A stretch of 64,000 nt of DNA from Blastococcus sp. TF02-09 (GCF_003319105.1 NZ_QOHH01000009.1:1-64000); one strand, 5' to 3'. Shown: positions 48,029 through 57,170, counted from the stretch's first letter. The notes: a model not told the origin generated them from the letters alone. Program-made: numbers and translations.

Positions 48029-49067
48029 CGGCGGCGGAGGACGCGCCACCCGGGTCGTTCCCCTCGGCCTGGCCGTCGTCCTCGGCGTCGTGCTGCCCGT
48101 CGGCGCCACCGGTGTCGCCGCCGCTGAGGAGCCGGGGGCGCCGGTGGTGCGGTGCTCGATCACCGATCCGGCGCTGGCCGAGATCTCCGGGCTCGTCGAC
48201 CTCGGTGAGCGGATGCTCGTGATGAACGACGGCGGCGAGCAGGTCGCCGTCACCGTGCTCGACTCCGGGTGCCAGGTGCTCGAGACGCGCACCGCCGACG
48301 TCGACCCCTACGACCCCGAGGACCTGGCGCTGGCGGCCGACGGCACCCTCTGGTTGGCCGACGCCGGCGACAACAACGCCTCCCGGGCGACCGTCGCGCT
48401 CATCGCGCTGCGTCCGGACGGCTCCGCCGCGGTGCACCGGCTCAGCTACCCCGACGGCGCGCACGACTCCGAAGCGCTCTTGCTGGCCCCGGACGGCACG
48501 CCGTACCTCGTGACCAAGGAGGTGCTGGGCTCCAGCGGGGTCTACCGGCCCACCGCCCCGCTGTCGGCCGGGACGACGGTGCCGATGGAGCGCGTGGCGA
48601 CGGTCAACCTGACGCTCACCGGCACGGCCGGTGGCCCCGTCGGACGGGCCGGCCAGCTGCTGGTGACCGGGGGAGCGGTGGCCGGCGACGGGCACGCACT
48701 GGCGCTGCGCACCTACACCGACGCCTACGTGTGGCCGCTGGTGGGCTCCGACGTGGTCGGCGCCCTGGCCGGGACGCCGGCGCGCACGGCGCTGCCCGAG
48801 TCACCGCAGGGGGAGGCGATCAGCTTCACCGGGGACAACCGGCAGCTCGTCGTCGCCAGTGAGGGGGTGCCCGGAGACGTGGTCGTGGTGCCCCTGCCGG
48901 CCGGGGCAGCTGCGGCGGCCACCGGGACGACGGACGGTCCGGTGCCCAGCCTGAGCGACCTCACCAGCTCCGAGCGGTCGCCGATCACCTCGGCGCTGAT
49001 CGCCGCCGCCGTGGCGACCGTCGTGGTGTGGGTGGGTTCGCTGTTCCGCCGCCGCCCGAAGGCCTGA
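48000..49067 (+). CDS. Exported propeller-like protein with C-terminal anchor
   Basis: A 355-residue protein. It has an N-terminal signal sequence (VVPLGLAVVLGVVLPVGATG, then VAAAEEPG), a beta-propeller-like body (DPEDLALAADGTLWLADAGD, SEALLLAPDGTPYLVTKEVL, DNRQLVVASEGVPGDVVVVP), and a C-terminal membrane anchor (ITSALIAAAVATVVVWVGSL) with a basic FRRRPKA tail. No catalytic residues are recognised. The GTG at 48000 overlaps the PAP2 gene, suggesting coupling. Confidence 0.75.
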   Translation: MPEQAGRPRSGGGGRATRVVPLGLAVVLGVVLPVGATGVAAAEEPGAPVVRCSITDPALAEISGLVDLGERMLVMNDGGEQVAVTVLDSGCQVLETRTADVDPYDPEDLALAADGTLWLADAGDNNASRATVALIALRPDGSAAVHRLSYPDGAHDSEALLLAPDGTPYLVTKEVLGSSGVYRPTAPLSAGTTVPMERVATVNLTLTGTAGGPVGRAGQLLVTGGAVAGDGHALALRTYTDAYVWPLVGSDVVGALAGTPARTALPESPQGEAISFTGDNRQLVVASEGVPGDVVVVPLPAGAAAAATGTTDGPVPSLSDLTSSERSPITSALIAAAVATVVVWVGSLFRRRPKA

Positions 49068-49084
49068 ACGGAATCTGACCCGAA

Positions 49085-49124
49085 CTGCCTGGGGTCCTGC
49101 CCGGCTGGGCGGGACCCCAGGCAG
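49085..49124. terminator. Convergent terminator before lexA 3' end
   Basis: An 18-bp stem with one G-U wobble and a GGCT loop (49103-49106), placed between two converging genes. No U-tract follows. Confidence 0.8.
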
Positions 49125-49134
49125 CGCTCAGGTC

Positions 49135-49896
49135 CTAGACCCGGCGCAGCACCGAGACGACCCGGCCGAGCACGGTCGCGTCGTCGCCGGGGATCGGCTC
49201 GTAGGCCGGGTTGTGCGGCAGCAGCCACACGTGGCCGTCCCGGCGCTTGTAGGTCTTGACCGTCGCCTCGCCGTCGATCATCGCGGCGACGATCTCGCCG
49301 TTCTCCGCGGTGGGCTGCTGGCGCACGACCACCCAGTCACCGTCGCAGATGGCGGCCTCCACCATCGAGTCACCGACGACCTTGAGCATGAACAGCGTGC
49401 CCTCGCCGACCAGCTCGCGGGGGAGGGGGAAGACCTCCTCGACCGCCTGCTCGGCGAGCACCGGCCCACCGGCGGCGATCCGGCCGACCAGGGGCACGTA
49501 GGTCGGCGCGGCAGCCGGCTCGTCGGTGCCGGCCACCTGCTCCGCGAGGGGCGCCGCGGGGCTCGAGGTGTCGCCCGGGAGCCGGACGTCGAGCGCGCGG
49601 GGGCGGTTCGGGTCGCGCCGCAGCCAGCCCTTCTTCTGCAGCACGGAGAGCTGGTGGGCCACCGACGAGGCGGAGGACAGGCCGACGGCCTCGCCGATCT
49701 CGCGCACCGACGGCGGATAGCCGCGCCGGTCGATGGAGTCGCGGATGACCTCCAGGACCCGGCGCTGGCGCTGGGTCAGCCCGTCGCCGTCGGTGCCGCG
49801 GTCGGGGAAGGAGCGCACGGAGGCCGTGCCGCCCTCCGGTTCCGTCGCCGTGCTGCGCGTCCGCCGGCCGCCCGACGTCCCGCTGGTCTCCGCCAC
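49135..49896 (-). CDS. lexA: LexA repressor
   Basis: SOS master repressor, self-cleaving when RecA filaments form. The 253-residue protein has an N-terminal extension, a winged HTH ([20 protein letters not shown], then [14 protein letters not shown]), the cleavage site A142-G143, nucleophile S177 in VGDSM and general-base K214 in ATVKTYKR. A strong AGGAGGAG precedes the GTG start. LexA boxes lie in its own promoter region and at recA. Divergent from the LysM gene, as in mycobacteria. Confidence 0.96.
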   Translation of the reverse strand: MAETSGTSGGRRTRSTATEPEGGTASVRSFPDRGTDGDGLTQRQRRVLEVIRDSIDRRGYPPSVREIGEAVGLSSASSVAHQLSVLQKKGWLRRDPNRPRALDVRLPGDTSSPAAPLAEQVAGTDEPAAAPTYVPLVGRIAAGGPVLAEQAVEEVFPLPRELVGEGTLFMLKVVGDSMVEAAICDGDWVVVRQQPTAENGEIVAAMIDGEATVKTYKRRDGHVWLLPHNPAYEPIPGDDATVLGRVVSVLRRV

Positions 49897-49971
49897 GTCT
49901 CCTCCTCGCGGGCCGCCGGTGCAGCCCTGCTGGTCGCGTCCTCCGAACCGTAGCGCTGATCACCTCACCTT

Positions 49972-49987
49972 TCAAACACGTGTTCGA
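49972..49987. promoter_or_regulatory. LexA box of the lexA promoter
   Basis: TCAAAC-ACGT-GTTCGA, one mismatch to TCGAAC-N4-GTTCGA, 76 bp upstream of the lexA start. Fits lexA autorepression. Confidence 0.82.
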
Positions 49988-50052
49988 AGCCCGTCATCGT
50001 GTCGGCTCGCTTCTGTCGGCGGTCTCCGGTAGACATCGCACAGACGTTCGAA

Positions 50053-50068
50053 TCGAACAGCCGTTCGA
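50053..50068. promoter_or_regulatory. LexA box of the LysM gene
   Basis: TCGAAC-AGCC-GTTCGA, an exact consensus SOS box, 37 bp before the ATG. A further half-site pair (GTTCGA-ATCGAAC) abuts it on the left at about 50045-50058. Confidence 0.85.
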
Positions 50069-50104
50069 AGGCCCGGGCATCGGTGCAGGTCGGGAGGAGT
50101 GGTC

Positions 50105-50638
50105 ATGGGTGGAGTGGCGCAAGCCGTGGTGGAGTTCGACGAAGCGGTACAGGCCCCGTGGCGGCCGCCGTTGGCAGGAGGGTCCGGGCAGCGGCGCGCC
50201 CTGCGTGCGGTGCCGGACCTGCCGGAGGTCGCAGCGGGCCGTCGGCGGACGACGGGCACCCCGGTGCGCCGGCCCGTCCCGGCGGGCACCACGACCCCGC
50301 GCCGCCCCGTGGCTCCGGGCAGGGGCGTCGACGTGCGGCCCGCGCCGGGTCTCCGGCTGACGCGGCGGGCGCGCCGGCTCGGGGCGGTCGTCGGCCTGAC
50401 CGTCGGCGTCGCGCTCGGCTCGTGGGTGGGGTCGGCCGTCGCGGGGGGTGACGAGAGCGGGTTGCGGCTGGTGGGGGAGAGCAGCGTCGTGGTCCAGCCG
50501 GGCGACTCGCTCTGGTCCATCGCTGCCGCCGTCGCCGGCGACGGGGACGACGTCCGTGAGGTCGTCGCCGAGATCCGCGAGCTGAACGAACTGTCCGACG
50601 CCGTCGTCGTGCCGGGGCAGCTCCTCCTCCTGCCGTGA
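50105..50638 (+). CDS. SOS-regulated LysM protein (ChiZ/DivS/YneA-like)
   Basis: A 177-residue protein: a basic, Pro/Arg-rich cytoplasmic N-tail, one membrane segment (LGAVVGLTVGVALGSWVGSA) and a C-terminal LysM-type domain (VVQPGDSLWSIAAAVAGDGD ... VVPGQLLLLP). It is divergent from lexA under an exact SOS box, as with Rv2719c (ChiZ) in M. tuberculosis and divS in C. glutamicum, which delay division after damage. That role is inferred from place, control and architecture. GGGAGGAG precedes the ATG by 5 nt. Confidence 0.85.
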   Translation: MGGVAQAVVEFDEAVQAPWRPPLAGGSGQRRALRAVPDLPEVAAGRRRTTGTPVRRPVPAGTTTPRRPVAPGRGVDVRPAPGLRLTRRARRLGAVVGLTVGVALGSWVGSAVAGGDESGLRLVGESSVVVQPGDSLWSIAAAVAGDGDDVREVVAEIRELNELSDAVVVPGQLLLLP

Positions 50639-50769
50639 CCAGGGAGGAGAGCCCGGGTGACGGGTCCGGCGACAGGGCAACACCTCTCCAACCTGGGGTG
50701 CCGACTTCGTCAATGATCCGCAGAGGCGTCTTCACCCGTAGTCGCTGGTCGAACGCATACGGTCGTCGT

Positions 50770-51603
50770 GTGTCAGGTGCCATGGACAGCCGCGCCGCTG
50801 TGTTCACCAGCTCTCCCCAGTCCGTCGAGGTCTACCAGGCCGGGACGTGGTGGCGGGGCGAGCTCCTGGGCTGGCGGCACGACGCCTCGGGTGCCTGCCA
50901 GATGTGGGTGCGGGTGGTCGCCGGTGGCGTCGAGGAGACGGCGTGGATCGACCTCGCCGCCCTGCGGCTGCCCGAGGCGCCGGTCGATCCGGCTACCGCG
51001 CCCAGCCGGATCGACTCCCGGGTCAAGCAGGAACTCCCGCCGGCCCAGGCGATCTCCGCGCTGCGCGGCCGCCCGCTCACCGCCGACGCGACCGCCACCG
51101 CTGCGCTGCCGATGATCCGCGACGAGATCGCGGCGCCCGCGGCTCCGGCGATGGGTGCCGCCGCCGTGGCGCCCACGGTCTCCGTGCCGCGGCCCGGCGG
51201 ACGCCGGCGGGCGCCCGAGGACGTCGACATCCAGGTGGTGGCCGCGGCCGAGGTCGCGGTCCCGCCGGGCCGGCACCGCGCCCCCCGTGACGAGGGCCGG
51301 CACCGCGCCGACGACACCGAGGTCTTCGCTGTCATCACCGACGAGGCCGACCGGGGCGGTGCGGCGGTCGAAGAGTCGACCGGGGCCGTGGGCTCGCGTC
51401 GTGCGGTCCGGTCGCACGCCGGCACCGGACGGTCGATGCCCCTGGCGCGCACGGCCCGGCCCGAGGAGTCTCACGGGCGCGCGGAGGTCTGCGCCGGGCG
51501 GACCGAGGCCGAGTCTGACCTGCTCACCCGTCCCATGCGGCTGGGCGACCTCACGCCGGGCTCCCGTCGCCCGACGGTGGGCGGCTCGGTCGTCGGGGCC
51601 TGA
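50770..51603 (+). CDS. Hypothetical protein with conserved N-terminal domain
   Basis: Not recognised. 277 residues. The first 75 look like a small beta-rich domain with many tryptophans (SVEVYQAGTWWRGELLGWRH, CQMWVRVVAGGVEETAWIDL). The rest is Ala/Arg/Asp-rich and probably disordered, ending RPMRLGDLTPGSRRPTVGG. GTG 50770 is preferred because TACGGT (50758-50763) ends 6 nt before it; ATG 50782 is the alternative. It lies between the lexA locus and nrdR. Confidence 0.65.
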   Translation: MSGAMDSRAAVFTSSPQSVEVYQAGTWWRGELLGWRHDASGACQMWVRVVAGGVEETAWIDLAALRLPEAPVDPATAPSRIDSRVKQELPPAQAISALRGRPLTADATATAALPMIRDEIAAPAAPAMGAAAVAPTVSVPRPGGRRRAPEDVDIQVVAAAEVAVPPGRHRAPRDEGRHRADDTEVFAVITDEADRGGAAVEESTGAVGSRRAVRSHAGTGRSMPLARTARPEESHGRAEVCAGRTEAESDLLTRPMRLGDLTPGSRRPTVGGSVVGA

Positions 51604-52067
51604 CGCCCCGGCTCGCTCTGTTGTTCGGTCACTCGGCCGGCCGCTGGCCGCCGGCCGCGACCGCTGACGCGGTGGGCTCACCACGGCCCCGGCCAGCCGG
51701 TCGTCGCCCCTCGGGGCCGTGCGGGGTCCGGGCTGCCGGGTCGCCCCGGGAGGGTCGACCGCGGTCGGCGCTCGGCACCACCGGCGTCCCCTCTACACCT
51801 CCGGAGGGCTCGTCCGGGCGTGTGGTGTGACGGCTGGGATGCCGTGTTCCTGCGGGTGACGGCCGGGTCAGGGTGGAACACGCCGGTCGGCGGATGTCTT
51901 GCACATCTAGTGGGCCCAGGCTTAGGGTTCCACTAGATCTAGTAGTTACAGAGATGTAAGCCTTGTCCACAGGCCAGTCCTCAGGTTCTCCCCGCGGCGT
52001 CCACCGGATGTCCCCAGGGGGTCCACAGGAGGCCCGGACGAGGTGCCGCTGAGGGAGGTGGACCGCG
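51604..52067. other. 464-bp gene-free region upstream of nrdR
   Basis: No credible gene is seen here. The first 230 bp hold nothing I can name. The last 180 bp are AT-richer than the surroundings and carry two NrdR-type boxes (51900-51946), a small TTACA-GAGA-TGTAA inverted repeat (51946-51959) and the nrdR leader with GGGAGG near the start codon. Confidence 0.6.
51899..51946. promoter_or_regulatory. Paired NrdR boxes
   Basis: The downstream box has the perfect palindrome ACTAGATCTAGT (51932-51943) inside CCACTAGATCTAGTAGT. The upstream box, CACATCTAGTG (51902-51912), shares the right half ATCTAGT. The shared halves are exactly 32 bp apart, about three helical turns, the usual spacing of tandem NrdR sites. 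Suggests autoregulation of nrdR-nrdJ. Confidence 0.72.
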
Positions 52068-52556
52068 ATGCGATGCCCGTTCTGCCACAACCCCGACAGC
52101 CGGGTGATTGACTCGCGGGAGGCCGACGAGGGGGCGACCACGCGTCGTCGCCGTTCGTGTCCGCAGTGCGGGCGGCGGTTCACCACCGTCGAGGAGGCCG
52201 TCCTCGCCGTCGTGAAGCGCAGCGGCGTCAGCGAGCCGTTCAACCGCTCCAAGGTCGTCGCCGGTGTCCGCCGCGCCTGTCAGGGCCGGCCGGTCGACGA
52301 GGACCAGCTGGCCCTGCTCGCCCAGCAGGTCGAGGACACGATCCGCGCCAGCGGCGCGGCGGAGGTACCCGCTCACGAGGTGGGTCTCGCCATCCTCGGC
52401 CCGCTCCGGGAGCTCGACGAGGTCGCCTACCTGCGCTTCGCCAGCGTCTACCGCTCCTTCACCTCGGTGGCCGACTTCGAGAAGGAGATCGCCGAGCTGA
52501 AGGCCCGCCCCGCGGGTGCGGCCACCTCCTCCGCCGGTCCCTCCGACGGCTCCTGA
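52068..52556 (+). CDS. nrdR: Transcriptional repressor NrdR
   Basis: ATP/dATP-sensing repressor of ribonucleotide reductase genes. The 162-residue protein has an N-terminal zinc ribbon (C3, C6, C31, C34) and an ATP-cone domain ([20 protein letters not shown] through [18 protein letters not shown]), then a short Ala/Ser tail. ATG with GGGAGG about 9 nt upstream. Paired NrdR boxes precede it, and nrdJ follows after 143 bp, the arrangement known in Streptomyces. Confidence 0.95.
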   Translation: MRCPFCHNPDSRVIDSREADEGATTRRRRSCPQCGRRFTTVEEAVLAVVKRSGVSEPFNRSKVVAGVRRACQGRPVDEDQLALLAQQVEDTIRASGAAEVPAHEVGLAILGPLRELDEVAYLRFASVYRSFTSVADFEKEIAELKARPAGAATSSAGPSDGS

Positions 52557-52699
52557 GAACTGTCACCACCTACCGCTAGACACACCTCGAGCACTTCGAT
52601 CGCGGCTCTTCCCCAGCCCCCGATCCGTCACCGCGCGGCTCCACGGCGCGCACCCAGCACCACACCGAGCACCACACGACCACGGGAGAGCTCCACACC

Positions 52700-55567
52700 A
52701 TGACCGAGACCGACGACCGCTTGGCCGGCACGCGCGCGCGGCGCACCCCGAAGGCGCCCAGCCGCAAGGGCCTGAAGATCAAGCGGGTCTTCACCACCGC
52801 CGGTGTGCACCCCTACGACGAGGTGACGTGGGAGCGCCGCGACGTCGTCATGACCAACTGGCGGGACGGCTCGATCAACTTCGAGCAGCGCGGTGTCGAG
52901 TTCCCGGCCGAGTGGAGCATCAACGCCACCAACATCGTCACCACGAAGTATTTCCGTGGCGCCGTCGGCAGCGCGCAGCGCGAGAGCAGCCTCCGCCAGC
53001 TGATCGACCGGGTGGTGCTCACCTACGGTGCGGCCGGTCGCGAGCACGGCTACTTCGCCTCCGAGGGCGACGCCGAGATCTTCGAGCACGAGCTGACCTG
53101 GATGCTCATGCACCAGTACTTCAGCTTCAACTCGCCCGTGTGGTTCAACGTCGGCACGAGCGCGCCGCAGCAGGTCAGCGCCTGCTTCATCCTCGCCGTC
53201 GACGACGAGATGGACTCGATCCTGAACTGGTACCGCGAGGAGGGCCTGATCTTCAAGGGCGGCTCCGGTGCCGGCCTCAACCTCTCCCGCATCCGCTCCT
53301 CCAAGGAGCTGCTCTCCTCCGGTGGCACCGCCTCCGGCCCGGTCTCCTTCATGCGGGGCGCCGACGCCTCCGCCGGGACCATCAAGTCCGGTGGCGCGAC
53401 CCGTCGCGCCGCGAAGATGGTCGTCCTCGACATCGACCACCCCGACATCGAGGAGTTCATCGAGACCAAGGCGCGCGAGGAGGACAAGATCCGCGCGCTG
53501 CGGGACGCCGGCTACGACATGGACCTGGGCGGCAAGGACATCACCAGCGTCCAGTACCAGAACGCCAACAACTCCGTCCGCGTCTCCGACGAGTTCATGC
53601 GCGCGGTGGAGGAGGGCGACGAGTTCGGTCTGCGCGCCCGCCTCGACGGCTCGGTCATCGAGACCGTCGACGCCAAGACCCTCTTCCGCAAGGTCACCCA
53701 GGCGGCCTGGGAGTGCGCCGACCCGGGCATCCAGTACGACGACACGATCAACGACTGGCACACCAACCCCGAGACGGGCCGGATCAACGCGTCCAACCCC
53801 TGCTCGGAGTACATGAGCCTGGACAACAGCTCGTGCAACCTGGCGTCGCTGAACCTCATGAAGTTCCTCAAGGCCGACGGCACGTTCGACGCGAAGAACT
53901 TCGTGAAGGCCGTCGAGCTGGTCATCACCGCGATGGACATCTCCATCTGCTTCGCCGACTTCCCGACCGAGCCGATCGGTGAGACGACCCGCGCCTACCG
54001 CCAGCTGGGCATCGGCTACGCCAACCTGGGCGCGCTGCTCATGGCGACCGGCCACGCCTACGACTCGCGCGGTGGCCAGACCCTCGCCGCGGCCATCACC
54101 TCGCTGATGACCGGCACCGCCTACCGCCGCTCGGCCGAGCTGGCCGGGATCGTCGGCGCCTACGACGGGTTCGCCCGCAACGCCGACGCCCACGCCCGCG
54201 TCATGCGCAAGCACGCCGCGGCCAACGACGCCATCCGTCCGGTCGGCGCCGACGACGCCGACGTGCTGAAGGCCGCCACCCAGCAGTGGCAGGACTGCCT
54301 GGAGATCGGCGCCGACAACGGCTGGCGCAACGCGCAGGCCTCGGTGCTGGCCCCGACCGGCACCATCGGCTTCATGATGGACTGCGACACGACCGGCATC
54401 GAGCCGGACTTCTCGCTGGTCAAGTTCAAGAAGCTGGTCGGCGGCGGCTCGATGCAGATCGTCAACCAGACGGTGCCGCGGGCGCTGCGCAGCCTGGGCT
54501 ACCAGGAGGAGCAGATCGAGGCGATCGTCGAGTACATCGCCGAGCACGGCCACGTGGTCGACGCCCCGAGCCTGCGCCCCGAGCACTACGAGGTCTTCGA
54601 CTGCGCCATGGGCGAGCGGGCCATCTCCCCGATGGGCCACGTCCGCATGATGGCCGCGGTGCAGCCGTTCATCTCCGGCGCGATCAGCAAGACGGTCAAC
54701 ATGCCGGAGACGGCCACCGTCGAAGAGGTCGAGAAGATCTACTTCGAGGGCTGGAAGATGGGCCTCAAGGCGCTGGCCATCTACCGCGACAACTGCAAGG
54801 TCGGTCAGCCGCTGTCCGACGCCAAGGCCAAGAAGGCCGAGGTCGTGGTCGAGGAGGCGGCTGCTCCGTCGGCGCTCTCGCACCCGGTCCGGAAGCGGCT
54901 GCCGAAGAAGCGGACGAGCGTCACCACCTCGTTCAGCGTCGCGGGCGCCGAGGGCTACATGACCGCGGGCATGTACGAGGACGGCAGCCTCGGTGAGGTG
55001 TTCCTCAAGCTCGGCAAGCAGGGCTCGACCCTGGCCGGTGTCATGGACGCCTTCTCGATCGGCATCTCGCTCGCGCTGCAGCACGGTGTGCCGCTGGAGA
55101 CCTACATCTCCAAGTTCACCAACATGCGCTTCGAGCCGGCCGGCATGACCGACGACCCGGACATCCGGATCGCCCAGTCGGTGATGGACTACATCTTCCG
55201 TCGCCTGGCCCTGGACCACCTGCCCGTCGACAAGCGCGCGGGCCTCGGCATCTTCACCGCCGAGGAGCGGGCCGCGCAGGTCTCCGGGTACGGCACGTCC
55301 GCGTCGACGGCCACGGTCGTCGAGGAGGAGGTCGACCTGGAGCAGCTGCGTGGCTCCGCGCCGATCGAGACCACCAAGGTCGAGGAGAAGGTCACCCCCG
55401 AGGGCCCGAAGTCGGTCAAGGAGGCGCACTCGTCGGCCGAGCTGCTCGAGCTGGTCACCGGCACCGCCACCGACGCGCCGCTGTGCATGACCTGCGGCAC
55501 GAAGATGCGTCCCGCCGGCAGCTGCTACGTCTGCGAGGGCTGCGGCTCCACCAGCGGCTGCAGCTGA
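52700..55567 (+). CDS. nrdJ: Vitamin B12-dependent ribonucleotide reductase (class II)
   Basis: Reduces ribonucleotides to deoxyribonucleotides with adenosylcobalamin, with or without oxygen. The 955-residue protein shows SACFILAVDDEMDSILNWYR (substrate-site Cys), GGSGAGLNLSRIR, the active-site NPCSEYMSLDNSSCNLASLN, and PTGTIGFMMDCDTTGIEPDF. The C-terminal cysteine tail CMTCGTKMRPAGSCYVCEGC belongs to the redox/zinc region. It needs no separate radical subunit. Likely regulated by NrdR through the paired boxes upstream. Confidence 0.96.
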   Translation: MTETDDRLAGTRARRTPKAPSRKGLKIKRVFTTAGVHPYDEVTWERRDVVMTNWRDGSINFEQRGVEFPAEWSINATNIVTTKYFRGAVGSAQRESSLRQLIDRVVLTYGAAGREHGYFASEGDAEIFEHELTWMLMHQYFSFNSPVWFNVGTSAPQQVSACFILAVDDEMDSILNWYREEGLIFKGGSGAGLNLSRIRSSKELLSSGGTASGPVSFMRGADASAGTIKSGGATRRAAKMVVLDIDHPDIEEFIETKAREEDKIRALRDAGYDMDLGGKDITSVQYQNANNSVRVSDEFMRAVEEGDEFGLRARLDGSVIETVDAKTLFRKVTQAAWECADPGIQYDDTINDWHTNPETGRINASNPCSEYMSLDNSSCNLASLNLMKFLKADGTFDAKNFVKAVELVITAMDISICFADFPTEPIGETTRAYRQLGIGYANLGALLMATGHAYDSRGGQTLAAAITSLMTGTAYRRSAELAGIVGAYDGFARNADAHARVMRKHAAANDAIRPVGADDADVLKAATQQWQDCLEIGADNGWRNAQASVLAPTGTIGFMMDCDTTGIEPDFSLVKFKKLVGGGSMQIVNQTVPRALRSLGYQEEQIEAIVEYIAEHGHVVDAPSLRPEHYEVFDCAMGERAISPMGHVRMMAAVQPFISGAISKTVNMPETATVEEVEKIYFEGWKMGLKALAIYRDNCKVGQPLSDAKAKKAEVVVEEAAAPSALSHPVRKRLPKKRTSVTTSFSVAGAEGYMTAGMYEDGSLGEVFLKLGKQGSTLAGVMDAFSIGISLALQHGVPLETYISKFTNMRFEPAGMTDDPDIRIAQSVMDYIFRRLALDHLPVDKRAGLGIFTAEERAAQVSGYGTSASTATVVEEEVDLEQLRGSAPIETTKVEEKVTPEGPKSVKEAHSSAELLELVTGTATDAPLCMTCGTKMRPAGSCYVCEGCGSTSGCS

Positions 55568-55615
55568 TGTAGCCGGCCGGGAACGGCCTCTGTCCCAAGC
55601 GGTTCCCACAGTCCG

Positions 55616-55648
55616 ACGGCCCGGTCCTCCCACGGAGGACCGGGCCGT
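55616..55648 (+). terminator. Terminator after nrdJ
   Basis: A perfect 15-bp stem (55616-55630 with 55634-55648) and CAC loop, 49 bp after the nrdJ stop. No U-tract follows. Confidence 0.8.
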
Positions 55649-55726
55649 TCGGCGTCCGGTGGTCGGACCGTGAACCGGGCGTCAGGCCGGGCGGCCGAGC
55701 AGTTCCCGCGGCGGGGCGCCCGGCGC

Positions 55727-56230
55727 TCAGAGCACGTGGTGGCCGTACATCTCGCCCAGCGGATCGGCGATCAGCTCGATGCGAGCTCCGTCCGGGTCGC
55801 GGAAGTAGACCGAGACGCCGCTGTGGACGACGTGCTCCACGCCCGCCTCGGTCAGCCGCTCGACCAGGGCCTCCCAGCGCTCCGGCTCCACGCTGATCGC
55901 CATGTGGTGCAGCCCGCCGAACACCTCCGCGTACGGGCCGACGTCCAGCCCCGGGAAGTCGAAGAAGGCGAGGAGGTTGCCGTTCCCGATGTCGAAGAAG
56001 AAGTGCGACGACCCGGGGTAGTCGCGGTTCTCGATGAGCTCGGTGAGCGGGAAGCCGAGCAGGTCCTGGTAGAAGCGCACGGTCCGCTCGACGTCGCCGC
56101 TGATCAGCGCGGTGTGGTGCAGCCCGCGGGCGGTGGAGGCGGGACGCTCGCCGGCGGGCTTGAGGTGCTCGGCGCGGATGCGGGCGCGCTCGGCCTCGAG
56201 GGCGGCGGGGTCGGGAGTGGTCGTGGTCAT
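55727..56230 (-). CDS. VOC (glyoxalase/dioxygenase) family protein
   Basis: A 167-residue VOC-fold protein. Metal-site histidines are visible in GLHHTALISGDVERTVRFYQ and GGLHHMAISVEP, and the C-terminal glutamate in FRDPDGARIELIADPLGE. About 35 residues precede the domain. The substrate is unknown; related proteins are annotated as glyoxalases or extradiol dioxygenases. ATG 56230 gives the complete domain. Confidence 0.85.
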   Translation of the reverse strand: MTTTTPDPAALEAERARIRAEHLKPAGERPASTARGLHHTALISGDVERTVRFYQDLLGFPLTELIENRDYPGSSHFFFDIGNGNLLAFFDFPGLDVGPYAEVFGGLHHMAISVEPERWEALVERLTEAGVEHVVHSGVSVYFRDPDGARIELIADPLGEMYGHHVL

Positions 56231-56464
56231 CGGGGTCGCCTCTCGGGTCGGACGGGGACCGGCCTCCCGACTATGCACCCGGCGCCGGGTTGCAGAGGAG
56301 CGGTGCACGTCGGGCTGGTCGGGTGCCGGGCCGGCTCACACGCGCCGCCGCGTCCGGTCGAACGAGGCGCTCCACCCACCGCCGGGCGGTGCCACGCCTC
56401 CGGCGCTCCAGAGGACGCCCGTGCGGGCGGACTTACCGGGCCGGTGTCGCGGCCGTCGTCCTCC

Positions 56465-56854
56465 ATGGGTGACACTCCGCGGGTGACTGCTCTCGGGGAC
56501 GCAGTGCGCTCTGTCGACGCCGCGGATCGGCCGCAGCGCATCCTCGAGTCGTTGCTCGAGGCGACGGTGTTCCTGGAGGCTCCGCAGCGGCCGGGCGTGA
56601 TGACCGTGCAGACCCCAGCGGGCACGCTGACGCCCGTCTTCAGCGACCTGCAGCTGCTCGCGGAGCAGCGCGGCCCGGTGCCGTGGTTCTCCACGACCGG
56701 CGCCGATCTGCTCGCCCAGGCCCCGGACATCGACCTCCTGCTGGACCCGGGCAGCGCGCACTCCGTGGTGCTGCGCACGAGTCGGCTGAAGCGCGCCGTC
56801 CGCGTCGACCACGCGGGAGGCGACCGGATCGAGCTGGGGGGTGGACGTGGCTGA
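56465..56854 (+). CDS. SseB-like protein of the toxin locus
   Basis: A 129-residue protein resembling the SseB N-terminal domain: ILESLLEATVFLEAP, then MTVQTPAGTLTPVFSDLQLL, VPWFSTTGADLLAQAPDIDL and LLDPGSAHSVVL. SseB-like proteins often accompany ESX/T7SS-type genes in actinobacteria, with unknown role. ATG 56465 is used; GTG 56483 is possible. Its stop overlaps the next gene by 8 bp, starting a tightly packed run of four genes. Confidence 0.7.
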   Translation: MGDTPRVTALGDAVRSVDAADRPQRILESLLEATVFLEAPQRPGVMTVQTPAGTLTPVFSDLQLLAEQRGPVPWFSTTGADLLAQAPDIDLLLDPGSAHSVVLRTSRLKRAVRVDHAGGDRIELGGGRG

Positions 56855-57170
56855 TCTCGTCGTCGATCTCGACGGGCTCGCGCGCACCGGCCGGCGACTG
56901 GACGACGCGCTCGGTGTCGCGCGTCAGGTGCACGACCGTGGCGCTGGCGTGGCCGCGGAGGTCGGTGATTTCGGCAGCCCGGTCCTGCGGAACGCGGTAC
57001 ACGACTTTCTCGACGAGTGGTCCTACGGCTGTGGGCTGATCGCCGACGACGCGCAGGTCCTCGTGGAGATGCTGCAGCAGGCCGTGACGACCTACCGGGC
57101 CGCGGACGAGGCGGCGGCAGCAGCCGTGCCGCCGGCCCCCGTCGTCGTCCTCGGTGGGACGGCGCAGTGA
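56847..57170 (+). CDS. ESX/EspC-like small helical protein
   Basis: A 107-residue, mostly helical protein with the look of EspC/WXG100-type secretion partners: GLARTGRRLDDALGVARQVH, the W-x-x-G turn in FLDEWSYGCGLIADDAQVLV, and a terminal helix with Y and D in TTYRAADEAA. Such proteins act as T7SS substrates or chaperones for the downstream toxin. GTG 56847 is chosen with a G-rich site upstream; GTG 56841 is equally open. It overlaps the toxin gene by 4 bp. Confidence 0.68.
   Translation: MADLVVDLDGLARTGRRLDDALGVARQVHDRGAGVAAEVGDFGSPVLRNAVHDFLDEWSYGCGLIADDAQVLVEMLQQAVTTYRAADEAAAAAVPPAPVVVLGGTAQ

Noticed and set aside
52628..55633. A 1001-codon open frame antisense to nrdJ
   Set aside because: It mirrors nrdJ codon by codon, has a Gly/Val/Asp/Arg-biased composition typical of antisense frames in GC-rich DNA, and matches no family.
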